Below, piece after piece: positions 8,608 through 16,826 of a stretch of DNA of 64,000 nt; the stretch's first letter is position 1, and every line of letters starts with the position of its first letter. Both the position numbers and the translations under genes were made by a program. The notes beneath the pieces are model-generated. The model saw only the letters and a program-made list of their open reading frames with translations. It searched no databases and had not been told where the DNA came from. Origin of the DNA: Paenibacillus azoreducens (GTDB lineage Bacteria; Bacillota; Bacilli; Paenibacillales; Paenibacillaceae); NCBI RefSeq assembly GCF_021654775.1, contig NZ_AP025343.1:3811501-3875500 (forward strand). The letters run 5' to 3'.

Positions 8608-8637
8608 AATTTATCTGCCTTCACTTTCTTATTTTAT

Positions 8638-8657
8638 TAGTGATGAATCAATTATTT
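8638..8657. promoter_or_regulatory. TetR autoregulatory operator copy (degenerate)
   Basis: TAGTGATGAATCAATTATTT keeps the left half-site of the 7995 palindrome and a weaker right half, about 30 bp upstream of the TetR start. Confidence 0.5.
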
Positions 8658-8828
8658 TTTATTATAGTTTAATTGTCCAGAGGCTGCAATTCCATTCCAC
8701 TAGACGAATTCATTCACGCAGCGATGTAGTCATATTGATTTTCAAGTACTACATAAGGTTAAATTCATTTTCAGTATATCCCGCTCTGTTCCATAAAATT
8801 TGACCTGTTTCGATAGCCAGTAATGGAG

Positions 8829-8852
8829 AAACCCAGCCTTCGTTGGCCGGGT
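8829..8852 (-). terminator. Weak terminator after serine hydrolase
   Basis: On the minus strand ACCCGGCC and GGCTGGGT pair (one mismatch) around AACGAA, followed by a short T-rich run. It lies just past the stop of the hydrolase. Confidence 0.45.
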
Positions 8853-8874
8853 GTTGACTTGGGCGATCATATAC

Positions 8875-9897
8875 TTAGTCCATAATAGCCGGGAAAATAT
8901 ATTCCTTAATCAATGTCCATCGATCTTTGGGATTCATGATGAATTCTGACGCAATGGCTATGACCAGATCTTTGTTTGGAATGCAGCAAATGACATTACC
9001 GCCATCTCCCAGTGCCACGTATGCAAAAATTCCGTCCTCTTCGCGCAGCCACCATAGGTAACCGTAATTGTTGGGAGTCATCGTTGTTGACTCATCGATC
9101 CATGTCTCCGAAATAACCTGATGATTGTCCCAAATGCCACGGTTCATATATAGAAATCCAAAACGTCCCATATCACGTGGGCTGAGCGTAAGTCCCCATC
9201 CACCTGTGGAATTATGGTTTGGGTCTTTAACCCATCCTTTCACGTTTTTTCCGAATAAATCGTCAAACCCAAATGATTTCATTTCAAAATCCGGGATTTC
9301 TTTCATGCCGATCGGTTTAAATAATCGTTCGTTGGCAAACTCACGGGCACTTTTTCCTGTGCTGCGAGTGATGATGGCTGAAAGTAGATGCGCCCCTGCT
9401 GTTGAATATTTGAAATCTCCAATAGTTCCTTTTTGGCCAAGCATATCCAGCGTATATTTTACCCAGTCGGGCTGCATGCACAATTTGTCCAGCGGTTCTT
9501 GCCAGTCAGCAAATGGATAAGGAGCAGTCATCGTGAGAAGATGGCGTATCGTGATTTCTTGTTTTTGCCGATCGGCTGCATCGGGAACGTATTCGGGAAA
9601 AAAATCCAGCACCTTCTGATCCACATTTTTAATGTATCCCGTATCTACGGCAATGCCAATAAGGGCGGACATGATACTTTTCGTTACAGATGCTACATGA
9701 TGCGCGTCATCCGGACCGCAGCCATTAAAATATTTTTCATAAGCAATGAATCCATCTCTCACGATAACAATACCATTTATATTGCTGTACTCGGATTTTA
9801 TCACAGGTTCAAGCTCTGATAGCTTTTCAGGGTCCATTCCCAAGCTTTTCGGGTCTGTGTCGCGCCATTCTATAGTTGGCCAGTAATCTCTTTGCAT
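8875..9897 (-). CDS. Beta-lactamase-family serine hydrolase (class C/esterase type)
   Basis: Penicillin-binding-protein-fold hydrolase of 340 aa. The catalytic SxxK is SVTK at 70-73 and the Tyr motif is in KYSTAG (about residue 168); GGWGLTLSPRDMGRFG is typical of this esterase branch. No signal peptide is seen, so it is probably cytoplasmic, unlike true beta-lactamases. ATG 9897 is chosen because GAGAGGTG lies 6 nt upstream; the TTG at 9915 would swallow that site. It follows the MerR gene on the same strand, about 70 bp downstream. Substrate unknown. Confidence 0.87.
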   Translation of the reverse strand: MQRDYWPTIEWRDTDPKSLGMDPEKLSELEPVIKSEYSNINGIVIVRDGFIAYEKYFNGCGPDDAHHVASVTKSIMSALIGIAVDTGYIKNVDQKVLDFFPEYVPDAADRQKQEITIRHLLTMTAPYPFADWQEPLDKLCMQPDWVKYTLDMLGQKGTIGDFKYSTAGAHLLSAIITRSTGKSAREFANERLFKPIGMKEIPDFEMKSFGFDDLFGKNVKGWVKDPNHNSTGGWGLTLSPRDMGRFGFLYMNRGIWDNHQVISETWIDESTTMTPNNYGYLWWLREEDGIFAYVALGDGGNVICCIPNKDLVIAIASEFIMNPKDRWTLIKEYIFPAIMD

Positions 9898-9966
9898 TAT
9901 AGACACCTCTCTCAATACATTTTTCTGTTTTGTCTACCCAGTTCAAAAGGAAAATGGAGTATTGAG

Positions 9967-10791
9967 CTATTTTTTCTTAACGGGAAAATACACCTCGGTA
10001 ATCATACCCTCGGCTGCGCTCGCTTGATTGGGATCAGTTACATATACTTCATATGGTGAGCTCACCAATTTATACCCTTCATTTTCTACCCATTCCCTCA
10101 GCTTGGCATATACCGATGTCAATTCTGAATACGGCCCCTTTAAAACGGACTTCGCACAAAGCCCGCCAGGCAAATCTCTTGTTCCCTTTACAGGCTCTTT
10201 GATCGGGATGGCAAATTCCGTATCGTTGCCGGCAGGATTATACTCAGGGCTGTGATAAATGGTCATTGGCGTACCGAGCAAAGTGAGTTTTTCAGTAGCG
10301 GCCTTTTCATAGAGCCTGCCAAAATACGTTCCATATCCTAGAGCATAGTCATCGCTAGTCATCATCTGACGCATATATAGAATATTCATTGGCTGGATCT
10401 CAACAAGTTGTACTTCTATATCGCCAAGGTATGACATAATGGGTATGCCCTTCTCTAGATTTAAAATATCATTACTCATTTGTTTTAGAGTATATTCAAA
10501 AGCATTTAGCTTTTCCTGTATCTCCCTTCTTTTGCGATTAAGGACAATACCAAGCTTCTCTTCTGACTGATCGTCTTCCCATTCCATAATGGTTTTGATT
10601 TCTTCCAGGGAAAAATGATAGGATTTCAAACGGTTGATGAAGAGCATCTTTTTTAGCTGCCTGATGGAATAATATCTATAACCGTTTTCAGGGTTTATTT
10701 CATCAGGATTAATCAATCCAATCTCAGCATAATAGCGAAGCGTTTTTGTAGATACTCCGCATATCTTTGAGAATTCTCCAATCGATAGCAA
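9967..10791 (-). CDS. MerR-family regulator with GyrI-like effector domain
   Basis: Transcriptional activator of 274 aa. The N-terminal MerR domain reads SIGEFSKICGVSTKTLRYYAEIG, followed by GYRYYS and a coiled-coil linker (about 75-115). The C-terminal half (about 120-274) is a GyrI/BmrR-type ligand pocket. The start is most likely TTG 10789-10791, because GGAGGTGA lies 4 nt before it; the ATG at 10854 would place that site inside the gene. Its own promoter has the MerR-type 19-bp spacer with a palindrome. The serine hydrolase downstream may be a second target. Ligand unknown. Confidence 0.88.
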   Translation of the reverse strand: MLSIGEFSKICGVSTKTLRYYAEIGLINPDEINPENGYRYYSIRQLKKMLFINRLKSYHFSLEEIKTIMEWEDDQSEEKLGIVLNRKRREIQEKLNAFEYTLKQMSNDILNLEKGIPIMSYLGDIEVQLVEIQPMNILYMRQMMTSDDYALGYGTYFGRLYEKAATEKLTLLGTPMTIYHSPEYNPAGNDTEFAIPIKEPVKGTRDLPGGLCAKSVLKGPYSELTSVYAKLREWVENEGYKLVSSPYEVYVTDPNQASAAEGMITEVYFPVKKK

Positions 10792-10853
10792 AAGGTCACC
10801 TCCATTCTTCATATTTTTAGGGACTAGTGCTCTAATCACTTTATTCAATATCA

Positions 10854-10884
10854 ACCGTACACCTTGCCCTTAGGGCAAAGTCAA
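10854..10884 (-). promoter_or_regulatory. MerR-type promoter with 19-bp spacer and palindrome
   Basis: On the minus strand TTGACT (10879-10884) and TACGGT (10854-10859) are 19 bp apart. The spacer holds the palindrome TTGCCCT-A-AGGGCAA. An over-long spacer filled by a palindrome is the hallmark of MerR-activated promoters. It drives the merR gene itself. Confidence 0.85.
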
Positions 10885-10909
10885 CTGCAAAAAATATGGA
10901 TTCCTGCGG

Positions 10910-11290
10910 TTAAAGAAAGGCGTCTTTTTCCATGCGAGTGAGGAAAAAATCGGCTTCCTTGTGCGTGAGCAGACCGAAAAAATCAGCCGCATCATCAGAT
11001 GGCAGCTCATTTAGCATATCTATCGCATATTTCCGGTCGAGCTCAACGATAATCTTTTTCTGCATATCCGGATTCAGCTCGCTGAATATTTCACTAAACT
11101 CGGTTGGATGTAAAAAAGAATAAATTCGTAAACGTCTGTTATCATCCAAACTCAGAAAAAATTCCGTCTGATCCGTCGGATGCAGATTCAAAAAATCTTT
11201 GCGGAAAACCTCTTTATCTCCTTCTCTTAATGCTTGCAGCATATAGTAGGTATACTCTTCTTTATATTCGTATTGATTCAGTTTGATCAT
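10910..11290 (-). CDS. Stand-alone MgtE N-terminal domain protein
   Basis: Cytosolic protein of 126 aa matching only the superhelical N-domain of MgtE magnesium channels: FLNLHPTDQTEFFLSLD, then FSEIFSELNPDMQKKIIVELD and MLNELPSDDAADFF. Full-length MgtE is about 450 aa; CBS domains and membrane helices are absent, and the sequence after the stop shows no MgtE residues. The start has AAGGAGA 9 nt upstream. It follows mgtC by 33 bp and shares its M-box leader. In MgtE the N-domain senses cytosolic Mg2+, so this could be a Mg-binding regulator or the remains of a truncated transporter. Confidence 0.75.
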   Translation of the reverse strand: MIKLNQYEYKEEYTYYMLQALREGDKEVFRKDFLNLHPTDQTEFFLSLDDNRRLRIYSFLHPTEFSEIFSELNPDMQKKIIVELDRKYAIDMLNELPSDDAADFFGLLTHKEADFFLTRMEKDAFL

Positions 11291-11323
11291 CTTCCAACTC
11301 TCCTTTAGTTATTTCGTTTCGGT

Positions 11324-12034
11324 TTATAACTGTTCAACCTCTACGCTTTGTACATGATCGATTTTTTTGATGTAATAATAGATTTCCGTTGTGTATTGGG
11401 TGTCAGGTACAGAAAGCGTCAAATCAATAAGCTGGCAGTTCGTATCGAGATCTTTTAACTTCATATACCGAATTTTGTATTCGCCTTTTTTGGTTTCTTC
11501 GTTTTGCCCTTTGCGTTCAATCATTTTAATCAATTCGGTCATTCTATAATTCCGCTCAACCACAATCTTAAGCGCCACATCATGCCGGCTGAGGTTCTCA
11601 GGTCCAAAGAATCTAATCAGCAGAGGAATAACATTCACTGCCACAATGAGAAGAGTAACTCCGAATATGGCTTCCGCGTAAAACCCAGCTCCGATCGTAA
11701 TTCCAAGTGCCGATGCTGACCATATCAGAGCTGCGGAAGTTAATCCGGAAATAACCTCATTGCTTCTTCGCAGAATGACTCCTGCTCCGATGAACCCGAC
11801 TCCGCTTACAATCTGCGCTGCCAAACGCATCGGATCCATATTCGGATGGTTGGCGCCGGCAAATTTCCCGAATGCCTCGATCGATACAATCGTGATTAAA
11901 CAGCTGGCAATGCAAATGACCATGCTCGGTCGCATTCCAAGCTGTTTCTGTTTAATTTGTCTGTCTACCCCAATAAGCAGTCCAAATAATAAAGCCAAAG
12001 TAAGCTTCAACATCATTTCAAATTCCAGGACCAT
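11324..12034 (-). CDS. mgtC: MgtC/SapB-family membrane protein
   Basis: Membrane protein of 236 aa. The N-terminal region has about five helices with the family pattern ALLFGLLIGVDRQ, LGMRPSMVICIASCLIT and QIVSGVGFIGAGVILR; the C-terminal ~90 residues form a soluble ACT-like domain. ATG 12034 has GGGAGGG about 9 nt upstream. MgtC proteins are Mg2+-limitation factors; in Salmonella MgtC inhibits the F-ATPase rather than transporting Mg2+. Expression is set by the M-box at 12117-12280, so it should be made when Mg2+ is low. First gene of a two-gene operon with the MgtE N-domain protein. Confidence 0.88.
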   Translation of the reverse strand: MVLEFEMMLKLTLALLFGLLIGVDRQIKQKQLGMRPSMVICIASCLITIVSIEAFGKFAGANHPNMDPMRLAAQIVSGVGFIGAGVILRRSNEVISGLTSAALIWSASALGITIGAGFYAEAIFGVTLLIVAVNVIPLLIRFFGPENLSRHDVALKIVVERNYRMTELIKMIERKGQNEETKKGEYKIRYMKLKDLDTNCQLIDLTLSVPDTQYTTEIYYYIKKIDHVQSVEVEQL

Positions 12035-12065
12035 TTGTATCCCTCCCTGCCACACGTTTCAAAGC

Positions 12066-12096
12066 ACAAAAAAAGCACCCTCAACAAATAGGGTGC
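12066..12096 (-). terminator. M-box expression-platform terminator (mgtC)
   Basis: On the minus strand GCACCCT and AGGGTGC pair around an AT-rich loop, followed by TTTTTTT. It sits between the M-box and the mgtC ribosome binding site. Confidence 0.92.
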
Positions 12097-12116
12097 ACTG
12101 AAAACAACAATAACGG

Positions 12117-12280
12117 TGACCTCCATTCGTTGAGTTTTAGCACTGCATGGCATAGGAACTTATGTCCAGCTACATTAAAAACCACCTTATGTCGATGGTT
12201 TCTGTTGACCCATTGGCGTCTGTCGACGTTTCTGGGCAGCAGCATTTCTCCATGCAGGAGCCTCACCTAACGAGGTTCAT
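12117..12280 (-). ncRNA. M-box (ykoK) magnesium riboswitch controlling mgtC
   Basis: The minus-strand RNA carries the M-box signatures: GTTAGGTGAGGCTCC, GCTGCTGCCCAGAAA, GACGCCAATGGGTCAACAG, and the 3' segment CCTATGCCATGCAGTGCTAAA closing onto CTCAACGA. This matches the B. subtilis mgtE leader class almost base for base. High Mg2+ folds the aptamer and permits the downstream terminator; low Mg2+ allows read-through into mgtC. Confidence 0.96.
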
Positions 12281-12296
12281 ATTCAATTACCAACTC

Positions 12297-12325
12297 ATCA
12301 TAGTGACAAAAATCCCCTTTGTCAA
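12297..12325 (-). promoter_or_regulatory. Sigma-A promoter of the mgtC M-box transcript
   Basis: TTGACA (minus strand, 12320-12325) and TATGAT (12297-12302) with a 17-bp spacer, just upstream of the aptamer. Confidence 0.85.
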
Positions 12326-12394
12326 TAAGCAATTTTTTTATTTTAACGGCTGTTGCTGCTAACCATTTCGTCAATGGTGCAATCCATTTTCCTC

Positions 12395-12423
12395 TTGACA
12401 AAGCCAAAAACAAGACATAAGAT
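12395..12423 (+). promoter_or_regulatory. Sigma-A promoter of the mgtA M-box transcript
   Basis: TTGACA (12395-12400) and TAAGAT (12418-12423) with a 17-bp spacer, 17 bp before the plus-strand aptamer. It is back to back with the mgtC promoter. Confidence 0.82.
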
Positions 12424-12439
12424 GGCAGAGGAATTGAAT

Positions 12440-12606
12440 ATGTCCTCGTTAGGTGAGGCTCCTATATAAACATAGGCCACTGCCCAGAAATATCGAAAGA
12501 TGCCCATGGGTTGAACAGGGATTGCCGGATTAAGGCTTTTCATAATGTGGCTAAGGGAATCATTATTCTCTTTACGTTATATAGTGCCAAAACTCGACTA
12601 GGGGGA
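12440..12606 (+). ncRNA. M-box (ykoK) magnesium riboswitch controlling mgtA
   Basis: The plus-strand RNA has CTCGTTAGGTGAGGCTCC, ACTGCCCAGAAATATC, GATGCCCATGGGTTGAACAG and a 3' ATAGTGCCAAAACTCGAC segment that closes P1. The 3' strand of P1 (CTAGGGGGA near 12597-12605) is also complementary, with one mismatch, to the 5' arm of the terminator at 12636, giving a clear antiterminator choice. Confidence 0.95.
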
Positions 12607-12635
12607 AACGAAGTTTTTTTCGTGCGCTTTTTTGT

Positions 12636-12663
12636 CCCTCTAGGAGAACTAGAGGGATTTTTT
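12636..12663 (+). terminator. M-box expression-platform terminator (mgtA)
   Basis: CCCTCTAG and CTAGAGGG form a perfect 8-bp stem around GAGAA, followed by A and TTTTTT. Confidence 0.92.
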
Positions 12664-12688
12664 ATTTTGTAAAGGGGGGAATTACATT

Positions 12689-12850
12689 ATGGACGGTAGT
12701 CCGAGTTATCGATCGTGTCAAAATAATCAAGACCTAATTCAGAGGGAGAACCGAAACTTCTTCACTCTCCAATCTTGTCCATACTTTACTTCCCAAAAAA
12801 AGAAACCAAGCGGAGGTTTATTTAAGTATGCGCATTTGATCTGTGAGTGA
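12689..12850 (+). CDS. 53-aa ORF inside the mgtA leader
   Basis: ATG 12689 follows AAAGGGGGG with a 9-nt spacing, and the frame runs 53 codons (MDGSPSYRSC to HLICE) to TGA at 12848-12850. It contains four Cys and a Lys-rich stretch; no family is recognised. It lies after the riboswitch terminator and 19 nt before a second terminator, so translation of it could influence the second structure, in the way leader peptides control mgtA or cor genes in enterobacteria. That role is inference; the ORF may simply be fortuitous. Confidence 0.4.
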   Translation: MDGSPSYRSCQNNQDLIQRENRNFFTLQSCPYFTSQKKKPSGGLFKYAHLICE

Positions 12851-12869
12851 AAAGAAAACAGTTCAGCAC

Positions 12870-12901
12870 GCTCTCTCTGGCTAACAGGGAGAGCTTTTTT
12901 T
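12870..12901 (+). terminator. Second terminator before mgtA
   Basis: GCTCTCTC and GGGAGAGC pair (one G-U) around TGGCTAACA, followed by TTTTTTT. It is downstream of the riboswitch and the 53-codon ORF but upstream of the mgtA ribosome binding site, so it must be read through for expression. Confidence 0.85.
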
Positions 12902-12970
12902 GTGCCTTGAACTGAATGAAATCGTGAAAGCAGGTTTTAATTTTGAACCTGTGTTAAGGAGGATGGACAA

Positions 12971-15613
12971 ATGAAAACATCAACAAAAGATAAAGAAAAA
13001 GTGACACAAGAAATCGCTGAGCGTCTCATTCAAGCATCCGTAACCCCGGAAGAGAATGTGATGAAGGATTTAAAGACCAGCCCTCAAGGTCTTAGCGAAA
13101 ACGAAGCAAAGAAAAGGCTTGAAAAACACGGAAAAAATCAAATTGCCCATGATAAACCGCCGGCTTGGTACATTCAACTGCTCTCCTGCTTCAAAAATCC
13201 GTTCATACTGATCTTGCTTTTTTTAGCCGGATTCTCCTACTTTATGGACGATGATATCGAAGCGGTTGTCATCATTACGACCATGGTTACCATCAGCGTT
13301 ATGATCACGTTCACACAAGAATTCCGTTCGGCACGAACGGCGGAAAAACTCAAGGCGATGGTTAAAACAACGTCAACCGTAAGCCGTCAATCGGAGCAAA
13401 AAGAAATCGACATGGAACTTCTGGTACCGGGAGATATCATCCACCTCTCAGCCGGTGACATGGTTCCAGCTGATGCAAGAATCATCTCATCGAAGGACTT
13501 GCATGTTGGAGAATCGGCTCTCACAGGAGAAGCGATGCCCGTTGAGAAAATGGACACTCTTCCTCGCGGCGTATTGGATTTGGCAGGCGCGAAGCAGAAT
13601 AAACCAATAAATGCCCTGGAACTAAACAATATGTGTTATATGGGTACAAACGTTATCAGCGGTTCAGCTACAGCGGTCGTCGTTTCCACCGGAGCCGATA
13701 CGTATTTCGGTTCGATGGCTAGTACGCTCATTGGGAACCCCCCTCTTACCAGCTTTGACAAAGGAGTCAAGAGCATAACTTTCGTATTGATCCGCTTCAT
13801 GCTCATCATGGTTCCGATTATTTTCCTAGTTAATGGATTTACGAAGGGAGATTGGTGGGAAGCCCTTCTATTCGGTTTATCGGTCGCTGTCGGTCTGACG
13901 CCGGAAATGCTGCCTGTGGTTGTAGCCGGAAATCTGGCTAAAGGTGCGGCGACCATGGCCCGAAACAAGGTTGTCGTCAAACGCCTGAATGCCATTCAGA
14001 ACTTTGGAGCCATGGATATTTTATGTACGGATAAAACCGGAACCTTGACTCAGGATAAAATCATTTTGGAAAAACATCTTAATGTTCAAGGCAAAGAAGA
14101 CAACAAGGTGCTGGAATATGCGTATTTGAACAGTTATCACCAGACCGGGCTCAAAAACCTGTTGGATGTGGCCGTACTGGAGTATGCCGACCTGAACCAC
14201 GTCTCAGGAGTTGAGACAAAGTATACGAAAATAGATGAGATTCCTTTTGATTTCAACCGCAGACGAATGTCTGTCGTTCTTGAAAAAATAGGTAATGGCC
14301 ATACACTGATTTGCAAAGGAGCCATGGAAGAGGTTCTCGGCATCTGTTCACATGTGTCTGTCAACGGACGTATCATCCCCCTTACGGCGGATTACACCGA
14401 AAAAGTCCAACTCCTTGTCAACCATTTGAACAACGACGGCTTGCGCGTTCTTGCGGTTGCCATCAAAGAAACGGAAGCCCGGGATGAAGCTTACGGTGTG
14501 AAAGATGAACATGATCTTATCCTTGTCGGGTATCTTGCTTTTCTAGACCCTCCTAAGGAAACCGCAAAAATGGCGATCCGGGCGCTGAAGGAAAACGGCG
14601 TCGACATCAAGGTCATTACAGGCGATAACGCTGCGGTTACCCGTAAAGTATGCAAGGATGTCGGGATTAAGGTTAATGATATTTTACTTGGCAGTTCCAT
14701 TGATGCTTTAACAGATGAACAATTGGCTGAAATTGCGGAAAAAACGACGGTTTTTGCAAAAGTCAATCCGCTGCAAAAAGCAAGAATCGTTAAAGTGCTG
14801 AAGACTAAGGGACATACCGTTGGTTTTATGGGTGATGGAATCAATGATGCGGTTTCCTTGAAAGAGGCGGATGTCGGCATATCCGTTGATACAGCCGTGG
14901 ATATTGCTAAGGAGTCGGCTGACATTATTCTTTTGGAAAAGAGCCTGATGGTCTTGGAACAAGGCGTCGTTCAGGGGCGCATCACGTTCGGCAATATGAT
15001 TAAATACATCAAAATGACCGCAAGTTCCAACTTTGGCAATGTATTTAGCGTATTGATCGCAAGCGCGTTTATTCCGTTCCTTCCCATGCTTCCGATTCAT
15101 CTGCTCATTCAAAATCTGTTTTACGATATTTCGCAGCTCTCCATACCTTGGGATAAGATGGATAAAGAATATTTGCAAAAACCGCAAAAATGGAATGCCA
15201 AATCCGTTAGCAGATTTATGATCTTCATCGGGCCGATCAGTTCGATTTTTGATATCACGACGTATGCTTTAATGTGGTATATTTTCTCGGCGAATTCGGT
15301 CGATCACCAAACTTTGTTCCAATCCGGGTGGTTCATTGAAGGTCTGCTCTCGCAAACGCTCATCGTACACATGATACGTACCGAAAAAATACCGTTTATT
15401 CAAAGCACGGCAAGTGCTCCTGTCGTCCTGTTGACGAGTTTGATTATGACAATCGGCATCTATCTTCCTTTTAGCGGCTTTGGGTCAAGCATTGGTTTGG
15501 AACCACTCCCGCTCTCTTACTTCCCTTGGCTTGCAGCAACGCTGTTATCTTATTGCGTGTTAACGCAGTTGGTGAAAAAATGGTACATCCGCAAATTCAA
15601 CGAATGGTTATAA
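12971..15613 (+). CDS. mgtA: Magnesium-translocating P-type ATPase
   Basis: P-type (P3B) Mg2+ importer of 880 aa in the cytoplasmic membrane. An N-terminal cation-ATPase domain is followed by TM1-2, the actuator with LTGEAMPVEK (the TGES-equivalent), TM3-4 with VGLTPEMLP, the phosphorylation site DKTGTLTQDK (Asp354), the nucleotide domain with KGAMEE, the hinge MGDGINDAVSLKEADVGIS, and about six C-terminal helices with PIHLLIQNLFYDISQ. Length and motifs match MgtA/MgtB. AAGGAGG lies 8 nt before the ATG. The M-box, the 53-codon ORF and a second terminator precede it, so it is a Mg2+-starvation gene. Confidence 0.95.
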   Translation: MKTSTKDKEKVTQEIAERLIQASVTPEENVMKDLKTSPQGLSENEAKKRLEKHGKNQIAHDKPPAWYIQLLSCFKNPFILILLFLAGFSYFMDDDIEAVVIITTMVTISVMITFTQEFRSARTAEKLKAMVKTTSTVSRQSEQKEIDMELLVPGDIIHLSAGDMVPADARIISSKDLHVGESALTGEAMPVEKMDTLPRGVLDLAGAKQNKPINALELNNMCYMGTNVISGSATAVVVSTGADTYFGSMASTLIGNPPLTSFDKGVKSITFVLIRFMLIMVPIIFLVNGFTKGDWWEALLFGLSVAVGLTPEMLPVVVAGNLAKGAATMARNKVVVKRLNAIQNFGAMDILCTDKTGTLTQDKIILEKHLNVQGKEDNKVLEYAYLNSYHQTGLKNLLDVAVLEYADLNHVSGVETKYTKIDEIPFDFNRRRMSVVLEKIGNGHTLICKGAMEEVLGICSHVSVNGRIIPLTADYTEKVQLLVNHLNNDGLRVLAVAIKETEARDEAYGVKDEHDLILVGYLAFLDPPKETAKMAIRALKENGVDIKVITGDNAAVTRKVCKDVGIKVNDILLGSSIDALTDEQLAEIAEKTTVFAKVNPLQKARIVKVLKTKGHTVGFMGDGINDAVSLKEADVGISVDTAVDIAKESADIILLEKSLMVLEQGVVQGRITFGNMIKYIKMTASSNFGNVFSVLIASAFIPFLPMLPIHLLIQNLFYDISQLSIPWDKMDKEYLQKPQKWNAKSVSRFMIFIGPISSIFDITTYALMWYIFSANSVDHQTLFQSGWFIEGLLSQTLIVHMIRTEKIPFIQSTASAPVVLLTSLIMTIGIYLPFSGFGSSIGLEPLPLSYFPWLAATLLSYCVLTQLVKKWYIRKFNEWL

Positions 15614-15656
15614 GGGAAAGGCCTGGCGTAAATTCAACATCCTTTTGAACACAAAC

Positions 15657-15702
15657 AAGGCGATATAGTCCTATGATTTGTAAGAAGACTATATCGCCTT
15701 TT
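15657..15702 (+). terminator. Terminator after mgtA
   Basis: AAGGCGATATAGTC and GACTATATCGCCTT form a perfect 14-bp stem, followed by a short T-run; likely also serves the convergent azlD. Confidence 0.88.
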
Positions 15703-15777
15703 AACTTAAAAAGTTGTCTGATGAATATGAGGCCGCCAGCAGGGAAACCTCCGCAGCCAATAAACGAATGAGGAGTA

Positions 15778-16104
15778 TTAAAGCACAAAACGCAGAACGA
15801 TAATCGAAAGGATACCTACTACAACCGTTCCTAATAAACTTCGCGTAAGTATAGCTGTCGCAAATGTCGGTATAGCCGCTAAGATCTCAATATATTTTTT
15901 AATAAAATCAACTTTCCCATCCGCCATGAATAATTCTTGTCCAATCAATGCAGCCATTACGGCAACGGGGACATAATTTAGCCATCGCATGGTCCAATCG
16001 GGTAATTGGATCCGGCTAAGTACCACGAGCGGAAGCACCCTTGGAAGGAGCGTCACAATGGATGCCCCCATGATTGCCAACAGGATATGCCATCTTATTT
16101 CCAT
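15778..16104 (-). CDS. azlD: AzlD-family small subunit of a branched-chain amino acid exporter
   Basis: Membrane protein of 108 aa with four hydrophobic segments; TLLPRVLPLVVLSRI near residue 20 is the AzlD family signature, and the protein has the usual length. It overlaps azlC by 10 bp. In characterised systems (BrnE/AzlD) the small subunit pairs with AzlC to export branched-chain amino acids and azaleucine. Third-party regulators such as Lrp-type AzlB are not adjacent here. Confidence 0.9.
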   Translation of the reverse strand: MEIRWHILLAIMGASIVTLLPRVLPLVVLSRIQLPDWTMRWLNYVPVAVMAALIGQELFMADGKVDFIKKYIEILAAIPTFATAILTRSLLGTVVVGILSIIVLRFVL

Positions 16105-16826
16105 TTTTCCACCACCATTCCGATAGTTGCCGCAGCCACTGTGGCTGCAATGACTGCCATGCTTCCGGATAGGAAAGTGCTTGTTCCCAGCACAATCAAA
16201 ACGGCGCTAACTGCAACAACCAGATCTTTAATGATTATTTTTCTGCTTATCATCTGGAGAACCAGAAGACCGATAAACATGCCAGTCAGCGCAAAATCCA
16301 AACCGAACTTTTCGGGATTTGTAATCCATTGTCCGAAAAACGCTCCGGCTAAAGTGGCGATAATCCAATTGAGATATGCCGTTATATTTAAGCCATGCAT
16401 CCACTTTTCGCTGATAGATTTTTGATTCATCGCTTTATTTATTGCAACCCCGAATGTTTCGTCCGTAAGCAATGAGCCGATTAAAGTCATTTTAAAGGAA
16501 GAAAGTTGGCGGAAATATGGCGATATGGCCGCACTAAGCAAAAGGTGGCGAAGATTCACGATAAAAACCGTGAGAATGATAGCTGTCACCGATCCTTGAG
16601 ACGCAATCATGCCCGCCATGATAAATTGAGCGGAGCCGGCATAGATCATTGATGACATCAAGGTGATTTCCATTATGGATAGGCCGGAAGTTTTTCCTAC
16701 AACGCCTGCGGCAAATCCAATACTCAAGTAACCTAACAATGTTGGTATGCAATCTTTGACGCCTTGCAAGAAGCTCTCTTCGCCCACATCAATTTCATGT
16801 TTATTTAGTTGAACGTTCTCAGACAC
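16095..16826 (-). CDS. azlC: AzlC-family branched-chain amino acid exporter, large subunit
   Basis: Membrane protein of 243 aa with about seven helices. Signatures are GYLSIGFAAGVVG, MSSMIYAGSAQFIMAG and IVNLRHLLLSAAISPYF, with TDETFGVA after the fourth helix, all diagnostic for AzlC. The start is GTG 16824-16826 with GAGG 8 nt upstream. It forms a two-gene operon with azlD. Substrate range beyond branched-chain amino acids is not visible from sequence. Confidence 0.92.
   Translation of the reverse strand: MSENVQLNKHEIDVGEESFLQGVKDCIPTLLGYLSIGFAAGVVGKTSGLSIMEITLMSSMIYAGSAQFIMAGMIASQGSVTAIILTVFIVNLRHLLLSAAISPYFRQLSSFKMTLIGSLLTDETFGVAINKAMNQKSISEKWMHGLNITAYLNWIIATLAGAFFGQWITNPEKFGLDFALTGMFIGLLVLQMISRKIIIKDLVVAVSAVLIVLGTSTFLSGSMAVIAATVAAATIGMVVEKWK

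Noticed and set aside
15597..15788. 63-codon minus-strand frame
   Set aside because: It crosses the mgtA terminator hairpin and shows no protein-like pattern.
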